A stretch of 64,000 bases of DNA from Lysobacter sp. CFH 32150 (GTDB lineage Bacteria; Pseudomonadota; Gammaproteobacteria; Xanthomonadales; Xanthomonadaceae), in assembly GCF_022758295.1 (NCBI RefSeq), contig NZ_JALDWJ010000008.1, forward strand, positions 186,001-250,000, written 5' to 3'. The position numbers and the translations under genes were made by a program. A model generated the notes under the pieces. It saw nothing but the letters and a program-made list of their open reading frames with translations. It searched no databases and was not told the origin of the DNA. Below are positions 55,547 to 63,442 of the stretch, in pieces. The number at the start of each line of letters is the position of its first letter. Position 1 is the stretch's first letter.

Positions 55547-57772
55547 ATGCGCGCTCGTCTGTTGTCGCTAGCCATTCTTGCGGTTTTGTCCGCACCCGCC
55601 CTTGCCGTCGAAGTCGACGGCCGCATCGATCCGGCCGAATGGGAAGGCGCACAGCGCGTTACCGATTTCCGCGTCACCCAGCCCATGACGGGCGCGCCCG
55701 GCTCGCAGCCGACCGAAGCCTTCATCCTCGCCACGCCGGAAGGTCTCGCGGTCGCCTTCCGCAACATCCAGCCAGCCAGCGTGCCGCGCACCCGCCAACG
55801 CATCCGCCGCGATGAGGCGGCGCAGATCGACCGTGTGAATCTGATGGTCGACTTCGAAGGCGGCGGCACCGGCTACAACTTCATGGTCTCGTTGAGCGAC
55901 GGCATCAACGATGCGGTGATCACCAACGAGACCGCGTTCAACACCGACTGGGACGGCAACTGGCAGCACGCCACCAGCGAGGACGCGGAAGGGTGGTCGG
56001 TGGAAATGCTGATCCCCTGGTACATCGCGCCGATGGACAAGGGTGCCGATGGCAAGCGGACGCTGAAGGTCTACCTGGATCGCGTGATCGGATCGACCGG
56101 CGAACGTTCGGCCTGGCCCGCGGCCAGCTGGGAGCGCCCGCGTTTCCTGTCCGAATTCAACAGCGTCGAAGTGCCGCTTTACAACCAGTCGCTGCTGGCG
56201 GTCACGCCCTATGTCTCGGGGCTGTACGACAACATCAGTGGCGACAACAAGTTCGATGGCGGCGTGGACATCTTCTGGAAGCCGAATGGACAGTTCCAGC
56301 TGACCGCGACGATCAATCCGGACTTCGGCCAGGTCGAAAGCGACGACATCGTCGTCAACTTCAGCGCCAACGAAACCTTCTTCAGCGACAAGCGCCCGTT
56401 CTTCACCGAGAACCAGGGGCCGTTCGAATTCACCACGCCATCGGACTTCAGCCAGCTGGTCTATACGCGCCGCGTCGGCGGTCCTGCCGATGACCGCAGT
56501 GGGCCTGGTGACATCACCGCGGCGGTGAAGGTCAACGGCAGCATCGGCGGCACCCAGTACGGCGCGCTGGTCGCGGAGGAGGCCGACGAGGCCGGGCGTT
56601 CGTTCCGCGCGTTGCGCCTGAGCCGCGACTTCACGACGCAGGATCTCGGCATGATGCTCACCCAGGTCGAACGGCCCTGGCTGGATCGCGATGCGATGGT
56701 GATGGGCGTCGACCACAACTGGCGTCCGAACCCCCGTTTCAGCGTAAAGAGCCGCCTGATCGGCAGCCAGATCGACGAACGCGGTCAGCAGACGCGCGGC
56801 AGCGGCGTCACCAGCTACGCCGATTACGAAATGGAGGGCGGCTGGCGCCAGCAGTGGATGGCGATGCACTTCGGCGACGACCTGGAGATCAACGACTTCG
56901 GCTTCCTCTCGCGCAACAACCTCAACTACGCGCATTGGGAAGTGCAGCGGCGTTTCACCGGCCTGCCGGAAGGATCCGCCTACAGCTCGAAGAACTGGCG
57001 CGGGCGCGTCAGCGGCACCAACAACGATCACGGACTCACCCTGCAGCGTCAGTTGCGCATCAGCCGGCAGAGCCAGCTGCGTAACGGCGGCGACGAATAC
57101 GCACAGATCCAACTGAATTCCGCCGGCTACGACGACCGCATCACCCGCGGCGGCGCGCCGGTGCGCTCGCCGGCGTACTTCAACACCTTTTTCGAACGCA
57201 ACCGCCCGCGCAAAGGGCATTGGGCCCTCAGCTGGGGCTTTGCCTTGAACAACGACGGCATCGACGGCGAACAGAAGCTCGGTTACGCCGGCCATTTTGA
57301 GCCGACATGGTTCCTCAACGATGCCTTCAGCATCTCCACGCGCCTGTATGGCGAGCGTTCGCGGCAATGGGTGCTGTGGCAGGGGGGCGACAACGTCGGC
57401 AGTTTCGATGAGCGTCTGCTGCAGTTCGATGTCGGCGTCAACTGGAACATCAGCAGCCGCCAGGAACTACGGGTGAAATTGCAGGCGCTGGGGCTGGATG
57501 CGAAGGCGAAGCAAGCCTGGGATGTGGCCGCGGACGGCACACCGCTGCGCAGCAACGATCCGATCAACGATTTCAGCGTGCGCAACCTCGGCTTCCAGGT
57601 GCGTTACCGCTACGAGCTCAAACCCCTGTCCGACCTGTATGTCGTCTACGGCCGCGGCGGCGACCTGTTCAACGAATACTCGCAGGATGTGTTCGGCGCG
57701 CTGGGCGACAGCTTCTCGCTGCACGACAGCGAGCAGCTGATCGTCAAGCTGAGCTATCGCTTCGAGTTGTGA
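55547..57772 (+). CDS. DUF5916 outer-membrane protein with CBM9-like domain
   Basis: 741 residues. Signal peptide 1-20 (APALA), then a family-9 carbohydrate-binding-like domain (about 22-215: DGRIDPAEWEGAQRVTDFRVTQPMTG, AVAFRNIQP, VNLMVDFEGGGTGYNFMVSLSDG, EGWSVEMLIPW). DUF5916 follows (about 215-741) and looks like an outer-membrane beta-barrel: DIFWKPNGQFQLTATINPDFGQVESDDIVVNFSANETFFSDKRPFFTENQGPFEF, ending YRFEL. It is common in Bacteroidetes and Xanthomonadales; its function is unknown, perhaps binding or uptake of a carbohydrate or surface polymer. It is followed by a convergent lipoprotein gene with one base between stops. Confidence 0.85.
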   Translation: MRARLLSLAILAVLSAPALAVEVDGRIDPAEWEGAQRVTDFRVTQPMTGAPGSQPTEAFILATPEGLAVAFRNIQPASVPRTRQRIRRDEAAQIDRVNLMVDFEGGGTGYNFMVSLSDGINDAVITNETAFNTDWDGNWQHATSEDAEGWSVEMLIPWYIAPMDKGADGKRTLKVYLDRVIGSTGERSAWPAASWERPRFLSEFNSVEVPLYNQSLLAVTPYVSGLYDNISGDNKFDGGVDIFWKPNGQFQLTATINPDFGQVESDDIVVNFSANETFFSDKRPFFTENQGPFEFTTPSDFSQLVYTRRVGGPADDRSGPGDITAAVKVNGSIGGTQYGALVAEEADEAGRSFRALRLSRDFTTQDLGMMLTQVERPWLDRDAMVMGVDHNWRPNPRFSVKSRLIGSQIDERGQQTRGSGVTSYADYEMEGGWRQQWMAMHFGDDLEINDFGFLSRNNLNYAHWEVQRRFTGLPEGSAYSSKNWRGRVSGTNNDHGLTLQRQLRISRQSQLRNGGDEYAQIQLNSAGYDDRITRGGAPVRSPAYFNTFFERNRPRKGHWALSWGFALNNDGIDGEQKLGYAGHFEPTWFLNDAFSISTRLYGERSRQWVLWQGGDNVGSFDERLLQFDVGVNWNISSRQELRVKLQALGLDAKAKQAWDVAADGTPLRSNDPINDFSVRNLGFQVRYRYELKPLSDLYVVYGRGGDLFNEYSQDVFGALGDSFSLHDSEQLIVKLSYRFEL

Positions 57773-57773
57773 T

Positions 57774-58451
57774 TCACGGCCGAACTTCGCGGATATCACT
57801 GGACTGGATGCGCCACGCGCGTTGCTCGGCGGTGGCGCCATCGACGACGGCGCGGCGCAGGGTATAGGCACCGACGTACCGGTGGACGCTGTCGTCGCGG
57901 TGGGTGGCGGTGATCGCCACCGGCACTTCGATGTAACGCGAACCGGCGGCGGCATCGACGTTGCCTGGCGCGTCGATCTGCACTGAGACGCCACTGGTGT
58001 CGGCGAAACCGCCGGCAAATTGCTGCGGTGTCTGCCCACTGGCGTTGCCACCGTCGGACCATAGCGCGTAGGCGTGATCGAAATTGCCGGCGTTGATCGC
58101 AGCGTAGTAGTCGCGCACGACTGCGACCGCCTCTTCGGGTGTCGGCTCATCCGCCGTACCTTCGCTTGGCGCGCTGCCATCACCCGGATACGGGGGCGAC
58201 ATGCCATCGACGATGTCGCCTGGCGGCATGCCGATGCTGCCATCGTCCGCAATCGGTGTGTCGGGCAGACCGATTTGACCCGGGCCGGGCTTGTCCGGCA
58301 TCCCGGTGACCGAGCCGCGCGTGCCTTCGGGTGCCGGAAGGGCGTCGGCCGATGCGTGTTCGGCGCTGCTGCCTTTGCCATTGCGATCGCCGCATGCGGC
58401 CAGCAGCAACGCCGTGCACAGCAATACCGTCGAGGTCGTACGCGCCATCAT
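57774..58451 (-). CDS. Lipoprotein of unknown function
   Basis: 225 residues. Lipobox LLAAC near residue 20. A long low-complexity Gly/Pro/Asp-rich stretch (about 25-105) precedes a compact C-terminal domain: EAVAVVRDYYAAINAGNFDHAYALWSDGGNASGQTPQQFAGGFADTSGVSVQI, with VPVAITATHRDDSVHRYVGAYTLRRAVVDG later. This part resembles NTF2-like or DUF4440-type cone domains, but no family is certain. It lies 2 bases after the DUF1439 lipoprotein gene and is transcribed with it. Confidence 0.7.
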   Translation of the reverse strand: MMARTTSTVLLCTALLLAACGDRNGKGSSAEHASADALPAPEGTRGSVTGMPDKPGPGQIGLPDTPIADDGSIGMPPGDIVDGMSPPYPGDGSAPSEGTADEPTPEEAVAVVRDYYAAINAGNFDHAYALWSDGGNASGQTPQQFAGGFADTSGVSVQIDAPGNVDAAAGSRYIEVPVAITATHRDDSVHRYVGAYTLRRAVVDGATAEQRAWRIQSSDIREVRP

Positions 58452-58453
58452 GC

Positions 58454-59014
58454 TTACTGATCCAGATGCAGGGTCACCAAGCCATTATCTATCGTGGTCT
58501 GCCCGATCCGACGCCCGGCGATGCGACCAAGCAGGTTGTCGTCAAGCTGGTAGATCGGTTCGTCGCGGGCATAGCCGACCAGCCAGCGATTGAGCAGGTT
58601 GCGCGCATTGTTGTTCATCGCTCCGCCAAGCACGGGTACGTCGACATGCATGATCGCCGGGTTGTCGAGATGCAAGCCGCGCGTGTTCGGATCGAAACGC
58701 AGGCCGCTTTGCAATGCGAAATGACCGGCGGGAACGCGACTGTCACGCCCCATGCCGCCGAGGCCAATATCGAAGTCGAGCTGCAGCCGTGAGCTGCCCT
58801 GCGGAATGCTCAGCCGTGGATTCAGCAGACTCAAGGTGACCAGTCCGCCGAGCTTGTCGTATTCGCGCGGGAAGCGGCGGTCGAGGTAGCTCTGCAGCTG
58901 CGGTGCAGTGAAGGTGACCTGGTTGCCGAGCAAGGCGCCGATGGTGTTCAGCGTCGAGCAACCGGCGACCAGCAACGCGAACGCAGTGGTGATCAGGAGG
59001 ATTCGACGATGCAT
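58454..59014 (-). CDS. DUF1439 lipoprotein
   Basis: 186 residues. Lipobox LLVAGC near residue 18, then a DUF1439/YceB-type domain: VTFTAPQLQSYLDRRFPREYDKLGGLVTLSLLNPRLSIPQGSSRLQLDFDIGLGG and the terminal DNLLGRIAGRRIGQTTIDNGLVTLHLDQ. Proteins of this family adopt a TULIP/BPI-like lipid-binding fold and sit in the outer membrane. The ATG at MHRRILL is preferred to one 15 bases upstream. The two lipoproteins form a small operon. Confidence 0.82.
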   Translation of the reverse strand: MHRRILLITTAFALLVAGCSTLNTIGALLGNQVTFTAPQLQSYLDRRFPREYDKLGGLVTLSLLNPRLSIPQGSSRLQLDFDIGLGGMGRDSRVPAGHFALQSGLRFDPNTRGLHLDNPAIMHVDVPVLGGAMNNNARNLLNRWLVGYARDEPIYQLDDNLLGRIAGRRIGQTTIDNGLVTLHLDQ

Positions 59015-59076
59015 CACGGCAATCTCCATGGGCTTGCGCGCACCTTACGCAGCGCCGGTGAACATCGGGTTAGTGG

Positions 59077-59105
59077 CAAAAACGCCCGGCGCGAGGTCGG
59101 GCGTT
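59077..59105 (-). terminator. Terminator of the four-helix membrane protein gene
   Basis: AACGCCCG pairs with CGGGCGTT across a 9-base loop, followed on the minus strand by TTT. It ends the gene at 59123 ahead of the DUF1439 start. Confidence 0.75.
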
Positions 59106-59122
59106 CCTGCGATCTGTCAGGA

Positions 59123-59545
59123 TCAGGCTGATGTCCGCGAACGCGGATTGAGATAAGCGACCAGGACGCCAAGCAGCAGCATGGCGATGGTGCTGAAAAT
59201 CATCTGCTTGTGCACCAGGGCCGAAGGCAACGGCTGCACTGCGTAGTAGATGAGGTAACCAGGGATGGTGGAGAACAGCGCCATCGCCAGGCCGAACCGC
59301 AAACCCTGGCTGATCGGACTCTTGCTGGTATCGATGCCCTGGCGATAGATCCAGGTCATCGCGAAACCGATCAACACATGGGCGACGATCATGTAGTGGA
59401 AGTAGTTTTGCGACTCAGCCTCGGAACGGTACAGCGTGGCGAGTGCTTTGTAGTCGCTACCCAGCAACACCTCGTGCACCACGAATCCCAGCAGCAGCGC
59501 GGCGATGGACACAACCACGCCGGAAATCCAGAAACGCTTGTCCAT
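59123..59545 (-). CDS. Four-helix integral membrane protein, unknown function
   Basis: 140 residues, not recognised. Four hydrophobic segments are clear: FWISGVVVSIAALLLGFVVHEVLLG, YFHYMIVAHVLIGFAMTWIY, LRFGLAMALFSTIPGYLIYYAVQPL and MIFSTIAMLLLGVLVAYLNP. Histidines in helices 1 and 2 (VVHEVLL, YFHYMIVAH) could face each other. It is monocistronic, with a terminator after it and 102 unremarkable bases before it. Confidence 0.72.
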   Translation of the reverse strand: MDKRFWISGVVVSIAALLLGFVVHEVLLGSDYKALATLYRSEAESQNYFHYMIVAHVLIGFAMTWIYRQGIDTSKSPISQGLRFGLAMALFSTIPGYLIYYAVQPLPSALVHKQMIFSTIAMLLLGVLVAYLNPRSRTSA

Positions 59546-59647
59546 ACAGACTCCGTAGTCGAAAGGGGAACACTGTTCGAAAACCGAAGTCGCAGGTGGG
59601 GGTCTGGCGACGCGGCGATGCTACTCCAGGGATCGCCGGATCGGAAA

Positions 59648-60280
59648 TCAGCCGCGTTGCTGCAATGCCAGGCGCACGCCGAGACCGACGAACAGGCCGC
59701 CGATGGCCCGTTGCCGCCACCGTGCCAGGCGCGCGCTGACCGACAGGTGGCGACCGAAGCGCCCGATCGCAAAAGCGATCATGGTGCTGTGGCTCATGCC
59801 GATCAGCGACAGCAGTACGCCGAGTACCAGGAATTGCAGCCACACCAGCCCGCGCTCGGGATGCACGAACTGCGGCAGGAAAGCGAGGAAGAACAACGCC
59901 ACCTTCGGATTGAGCACGCCGGTCACCACCGAACGCCAGTACACGTTGCGTACCGGAGCAGGCAACGTTTCAGCCGCAGCATCCACACTGCGCTCGCGCC
60001 ATGCCTTGATACCCAGCCAAATGAGATAGACCGCGCCGGCGTATTTGATCGCCTGGAATGCCAGCGCGGAAGTCGCCAGTACCGCCGACAGACCAAGGCC
60101 CGCGGCCAGGGCGTGGATCAGCGTCGCCGTTTCCAGGCCGAACCCGGCGCGCACGCCGCGCGCGGTGCCGCCCGCGATCGTCTGCGCGACGATCCACGCT
60201 GTCCCCGGGCCGGGCAGCAGCACCAGCACCGCGGCGGCGGCGAGGTAGGCGAGCAGAGTGGCGGTATCGAACAGGTGCAT
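59648..60280 (-). CDS. LysE/RhtB family exporter
   Basis: 210 residues, about six membrane helices. The family signature is near the N-terminus: LAAAAVLVLLPGPGTAWIVAQTIAGGTARGVRAGFGLETATLIHALAAGLGLSAVL. VLNPKVALFFLAFLPQFVHPERG and the C-terminal AIGGLFVGLGVRLAL complete it. Members export amino acids or homoserine lactones; the substrate here is unknown. The start MHLFDTATLL is used; a longer frame adds a charged, non-family N-terminus. Confidence 0.88.
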   Translation of the reverse strand: MHLFDTATLLAYLAAAAVLVLLPGPGTAWIVAQTIAGGTARGVRAGFGLETATLIHALAAGLGLSAVLATSALAFQAIKYAGAVYLIWLGIKAWRERSVDAAAETLPAPVRNVYWRSVVTGVLNPKVALFFLAFLPQFVHPERGLVWLQFLVLGVLLSLIGMSHSTMIAFAIGRFGRHLSVSARLARWRQRAIGGLFVGLGVRLALQQRG

Positions 60281-60401
60281 GGCGATCTCCACGAAATTGA
60301 TTCTGATTCTGCGCGGTGGCCGGTCGTGCGCAAGTGGGTCCGGCGCCAACTGGCGGAACGCATCGTTTTGCCAGGGCCAAGTGGCAGCGTCCTGGCCCTA
60401 C

Positions 60402-60740
60402 TCAGTCGAGCGGCCGCCGCAGCGCCTGGAGTGCGGCATCGTCGAGCATCAGCACGATCGAAGCGTAGGTATCGATCAGGGCGAGGATGGCCTCGCGCGG
60501 ACCCTGGCGCCATTCGTCGCTGCCGTAGAACGCGTCTTGGCTGGCGTCGCGTTCCACGATGTCGCGATAGGCGCGGATCAGGTAATACGAATCCGCGTCA
60601 TGCGGCGATGGGCCGCAGGCCACCACGTCGACGTTCCAGCGTCGCAGCATCGGTAGCGCCTGCTGCGTCATCAGTGCGTGGAAGGCATCGCGTGTGCCGG
60701 GCTTGAGGTTGTAGCTGCGGATCTCGACAGCGTGGGTCAT
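60402..60740 (-). CDS. NIPSNAP family protein
   Basis: 112 residues with the dimeric alpha/beta-barrel NIPSNAP pattern: AVEIRSYNLKPGTRDAFHALMTQQALPMLRRWNVDVVACGPSPHDADSYYLIRAYRD, followed by a short helix RDASQDAFYGSDEWRQGPREAILALID. The family is small, cytosolic and of unknown role. It is separated from HU by a terminator and from LysE by 121 bases. Confidence 0.82.
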   Translation of the reverse strand: MTHAVEIRSYNLKPGTRDAFHALMTQQALPMLRRWNVDVVACGPSPHDADSYYLIRAYRDIVERDASQDAFYGSDEWRQGPREAILALIDTYASIVLMLDDAALQALRRPLD

Positions 60741-60766
60741 GGCCGGATCGTAGACGAGAAAAACAA

Positions 60767-60799
60767 AAAGGGCCGAATGCGCGAGGCTTCCGGCCCTTT
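60767..60799 (-). terminator. Intrinsic terminator downstream of the HU gene
   Basis: On the minus strand AAAGGGCCG pairs with CGGCCCTTT, followed by a T-rich run. It lies 45 bases after the HU stop and ahead of the NIPSNAP start. Confidence 0.88.
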
Positions 60800-60843
60800 C
60801 TGGTTGCGAGCGGCATGCATGCCGCTCGACGGAGCGAAACGAA

Positions 60844-61224
60844 TTACGCGGCGGCGTCCTTCAGCTTCTTGAGCGGACGCACCTTCACCTTGACCGAAGC
60901 CGGCTTGGCGGCGAACCACTGCTCTTCCTTGGTGAACGGGTTGATGCCCTTGCGCTTCGGCTTGGCCGGCACGTTGACGGCGCTGATCTTCAGCAGGCCA
61001 GGCAGGGTGAACGAACCAGCGCCCTTCTTGCTGACCGACGCGTGCACGGCGCCTTCCAGCGCGGACAGCACGGCGCGCACGTCCTTGGCAGCGATGCTGG
61101 TGGCGTCAGCGATATGTGCGACCAGGCCGGACTTGCTCAGGGCTTCCTTGATCGGCTTCGGAGCGGCCGGCTTGGCGGCGGCTTTCGGAGCGGCTTTTTT
61201 CGATGCGGCTTTCTTCTTCGCCAT
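60844..61224 (-). CDS. HU-family DNA-binding protein with Lys/Ala/Pro-rich N-terminal tail
   Basis: 126 residues. A basic tail (MAKKKAASKKAAPKAAAKPAAPK, about 1-25) resembles the tail of histone H1. The HU/IHF domain follows: IKEALSKSGLVAHIADATSIAAKDVRAVLSALEGAVHASVSKKGAGSFTLPGLLKISAVNVPAKPKRKGINPFTKEEQWFAAKPASVKVKVRPLKKLKDA. The intercalating-proline arm is present in the KRKGINPFTKE segment. Tailed HU proteins are found in several Xanthomonadales and actinobacteria, where the tail tightens DNA compaction. AGGA lies about 7 bases before the ATG, and a good promoter precedes it. Confidence 0.92.
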   Translation of the reverse strand: MAKKKAASKKAAPKAAAKPAAPKPIKEALSKSGLVAHIADATSIAAKDVRAVLSALEGAVHASVSKKGAGSFTLPGLLKISAVNVPAKPKRKGINPFTKEEQWFAAKPASVKVKVRPLKKLKDAAA

Positions 61225-61284
61225 ATGTGTCCTGTGGTACTCGAGATGATTGGGTTGTGCCTGGAATTCCCCCTCGGCAAGCGG

Positions 61285-61313
61285 AATGTAGGGCAACCGT
61301 TTGCCGCCGCCAA
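61285..61313 (-). promoter_or_regulatory. Promoter of the HU gene
   Basis: On the minus strand TTGGCG (61308-61313), 17 bases, then TACATT (61285-61290), giving a 5' leader of about 55 bases before the HU start. Both boxes fit sigma-70. Confidence 0.65.
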
Positions 61314-61342
61314 GCCCCAAGAGTGGTTTTTTAGGGCTTTTT

Positions 61343-61513
61343 TTATTCCGCGGATCGGAATGGTCCGTTTTTCAGGCAATTGCTGACGGCCGCTTCCTCG
61401 ATCAACGCGACCACCGCAAGCGGTTGCGAAGGCAGCGATGCATGGCTGGCATCCAGCGAAATGATCTTCTTCGCGCCCATGTGTTGGGCCATTTCGCGCT
61501 CGGTTTCAGGGGG
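61343..61513 (-). pseudogene. Alpha/beta-hydrolase C-terminal remnant
   Basis: Directly after the DUF2784 stop, the minus-strand frame ending in TAA at 61343-61345 reads NPPETEREMAQHMGAKKI, then ISLDASHASLPSQPLAVVAL and IEEAA. This is the closing segment of EstC-type alpha/beta-hydrolases, with the catalytic His in DASH. There is no start codon, no hydrolase core and no nucleophile motif upstream, where DUF2784 stands in another frame. It appears to be about 50 codons left from a deleted gene. The fragment has no recognisable expression signals. Confidence 0.65.
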
Positions 61514-61514
61514 A

Positions 61515-61937
61515 TTAGCCCTTGCGGTGCAGCGGGAATGCGCCCGGCGGTACCCACCACCACGTGGCGACCACCAACGCGGCGAAGCCGGTGTAGGTGG
61601 TGACGAATGCCCACCACGGCGCCTCGAAGAAGATCAGCCGCGACAGCCAGTGCTCGATGAAGGATTCGCGATAGCTGGCTTGCCCGGCAAGGCTGCGCAG
61701 GTGCTGCTCCCAAGTGGTCAGCGGGCACAGTGCGCCCAGCCAAGCCTGCACGACGACGAACACCATCAGCAGCACATGCACCAGGCGGAACCAGACATTC
61801 CGCACCCAAGCCCAGTAGCACCAGGCGCCGAGCAGCACGGCGAACTGCCCCAGTACGACGAACGCCACGATGCCCACATGCAGCATCAGGATCGCATCGG
61901 CCAAGTACGCGGCCATGCCGGGCGACAGTGCAATCAT
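61515..61937 (-). CDS. DUF2784 membrane protein
   Basis: 140 residues with four hydrophobic segments: YLADAILMLHVGIVAFVVLGQFAVLLG, VWFRLVHVLLMVFVVVQAWLG, a short helix at about 95-115 and FVTTYTGFAALVVATWWWVPP. The LHVGIVAFVVLGQ and CPLTTWEQHLR motifs are typical of DUF2784, a family of unknown function. The last codons abut the hydrolase remnant, which suggests a deletion fused this gene's end to the old hydrolase end. Confidence 0.84.
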   Translation of the reverse strand: MIALSPGMAAYLADAILMLHVGIVAFVVLGQFAVLLGAWCYWAWVRNVWFRLVHVLLMVFVVVQAWLGALCPLTTWEQHLRSLAGQASYRESFIEHWLSRLIFFEAPWWAFVTTYTGFAALVVATWWWVPPGAFPLHRKG

Positions 61938-61966
61938 GGTCGACTACGTGCTCCGTCGAGTCGCAG

Positions 61967-62542
61967 TCAGCCTTTGCAAGCGGGCAGGTAGCGGCGCAGC
62001 GCTTCCGCGCCTTCGGTGCTGCAGCGCCAGTTGATCGTCCCACTCTGCAGGTTCGCGTCTGGATGCAGGCGGATCTTCGCACCGGCGGCCAGCGTACCGT
62101 TGAGCGTGACGATGACCGCGCCATTGGCGCCGACGTCGATCCGCGATACGGCACCGTCAGCGAAGCTCTCCGCCGGGCCGAGGCCCGCCTCCTGTGCGTT
62201 CGCCGGCCACTTTCCGGTGCTCACGTAGAACTCCGACAGCGCAACCTTGAACATCGCGGCGCGGCTCAGGGCATCCGTCGCCAGCCGGCGTTTGTCCTGC
62301 TCGGCCGCCTGGGCATCCAGCGCTTCCCGTGCACCACTGACGCTGCGCTCGATGGAGGCGTCGAGGTTCCCGGCGATGTTGTCCGCCTCGGTGCGTGCCT
62401 TCGCCAGGTTGACCTCGGTGGCTTTGGTCAACGCATCGGCCTGCGCCGCGGCGCGCGGCTGCACTACGAAGTGGTCGTAGAGCAGCAGCGCGGCGAGGAC
62501 CCCGAGCAGGGCGGCGGCAAGCGTGATGGCGAATTGTTTCAT
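61967..62542 (-). CDS. Membrane-anchored coiled-coil protein with pilin-like headpiece
   Basis: 191 residues. One N-terminal membrane helix (FAITLAAALLGVLAALLLYDHF, no prepilin-peptidase G/F-T-x3-E site), then a helical Ala-rich stalk (about 30-100). The C-terminal domain resembles the globular head of type IV pilin PilA: RAAMFKVALSEFYVSTGKWPANAQEAGLG, SRIDVGANGAVIVTLNGTLAAGAKIRLHPDANLQSGTINWRCS and the closing RRYLPACKG, with two cysteines placed like the pilin disulfide. It is probably a periplasmic protein that borrows the pilin fold and is not an assembled pilin. It starts 4 bases after the CPBP gene. Confidence 0.7.
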   Translation of the reverse strand: MKQFAITLAAALLGVLAALLLYDHFVVQPRAAAQADALTKATEVNLAKARTEADNIAGNLDASIERSVSGAREALDAQAAEQDKRRLATDALSRAAMFKVALSEFYVSTGKWPANAQEAGLGPAESFADGAVSRIDVGANGAVIVTLNGTLAAGAKIRLHPDANLQSGTINWRCSTEGAEALRRYLPACKG

Positions 62543-62546
62543 GGGC

Positions 62547-63416
62547 TCACTCAGCATGATGATGGAAGGGTGGTGCTTGCGCAGTGAGTTGGCGAAACGC
62601 AAAGGCTGCCACTGCCGCAAGGAACGAGACTGCAACAACGTGTAACCCAACCGACGTACCCAGTGGGCTGGCGATCACCCCGTACTGGATCGGCAGGATG
62701 CAGAAGTCTCCAACGGCATGCAGCAGCACCGACGGCCGGATCGAACGGGTCAGGTAGACCAGCAGGCCATGCACGCTGCTGTAAGCCATGAAAAACGGCA
62801 CGAACGCCCAGGTGGCGTAAGCGTGTGTCCGATGCACGAGATAGAACAGCACCGCGACCACCAGAATGCCGATCACCCAGCCGTAGCGCGTCTGCAGCAG
62901 CGACAACATGTAGCCGCGAAACGCTGCTTCCTCGACGACGCCGGCCACGCTGGCCAGGCCAAGGAAGCACGCCAGGATGGTCCATGACGGCAATGAAGAC
63001 AGGTCGTGGGGTGCTGCATAAGCCTCATCCGGCAAAGGGGCAAGTAATCCGGTCAGCAACGCCAAGACCAAAGCAGCCGCCAGTCCGAGCCCACCCGCCA
63101 ACAATGCCCAGCCCCACGCCGACCTGGAGAGCGGAGTGCTTCGCAACAAAGCGCGTCGGCGTTCGGCGCCGATGCGCGGCCACCCGCGACCATCCAGGAA
63201 CCGCCAGAACATCCACAACCACAGCCACGTCGCGGGCAGAAACCACGGTAGCGCCGGGCTCAGTTTGAGATTGACGTACAACAGCACGCCAAACGGCGCC
63301 TGTCCCAGTACGAGCACGGTAAAGCCGAGCAGCACTGCGCGCAGGGCGATGGGTAGTCGCCCCCACAGATCGAGAATCCGCTGTGACAGAGGCCGCGATG
63401 TCGTTGGGTTTGCCAT
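62547..63416 (-). CDS. CPBP family intramembrane metalloprotease
   Basis: 289 residues with about seven or eight membrane helices. The CPBP/Abi motifs are present: VVEEAAFRGYMLSLLQTRYG (motif 1, EExxxR), FYLVH and SVHGLLVYLTRS (motif 2), and LLHAVGDFCI (motif 3). Relatives are CAAX-type prenyl proteases or bacteriocin-immunity and maturation proteins. The target is unknown. Its neighbour is a membrane-anchored pilin-fold protein, a possible but unproven substrate. It lies 26 bases after the EF-G gene on the same strand. Confidence 0.85.
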   Translation of the reverse strand: MANPTTSRPLSQRILDLWGRLPIALRAVLLGFTVLVLGQAPFGVLLYVNLKLSPALPWFLPATWLWLWMFWRFLDGRGWPRIGAERRRALLRSTPLSRSAWGWALLAGGLGLAAALVLALLTGLLAPLPDEAYAAPHDLSSLPSWTILACFLGLASVAGVVEEAAFRGYMLSLLQTRYGWVIGILVVAVLFYLVHRTHAYATWAFVPFFMAYSSVHGLLVYLTRSIRPSVLLHAVGDFCILPIQYGVIASPLGTSVGLHVVAVSFLAAVAAFAFRQLTAQAPPFHHHAE

Positions 63417-63442
63417 CGCAAGCCTCGTCCCCAGTCGTCAGC

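Noticed and set aside
55568-57367. 599-codon minus-strand frame under the DUF5916 gene
   Set aside because: The plus-strand product has a signal peptide, CBM9-like and DUF5916 motifs; the antisense product has none.
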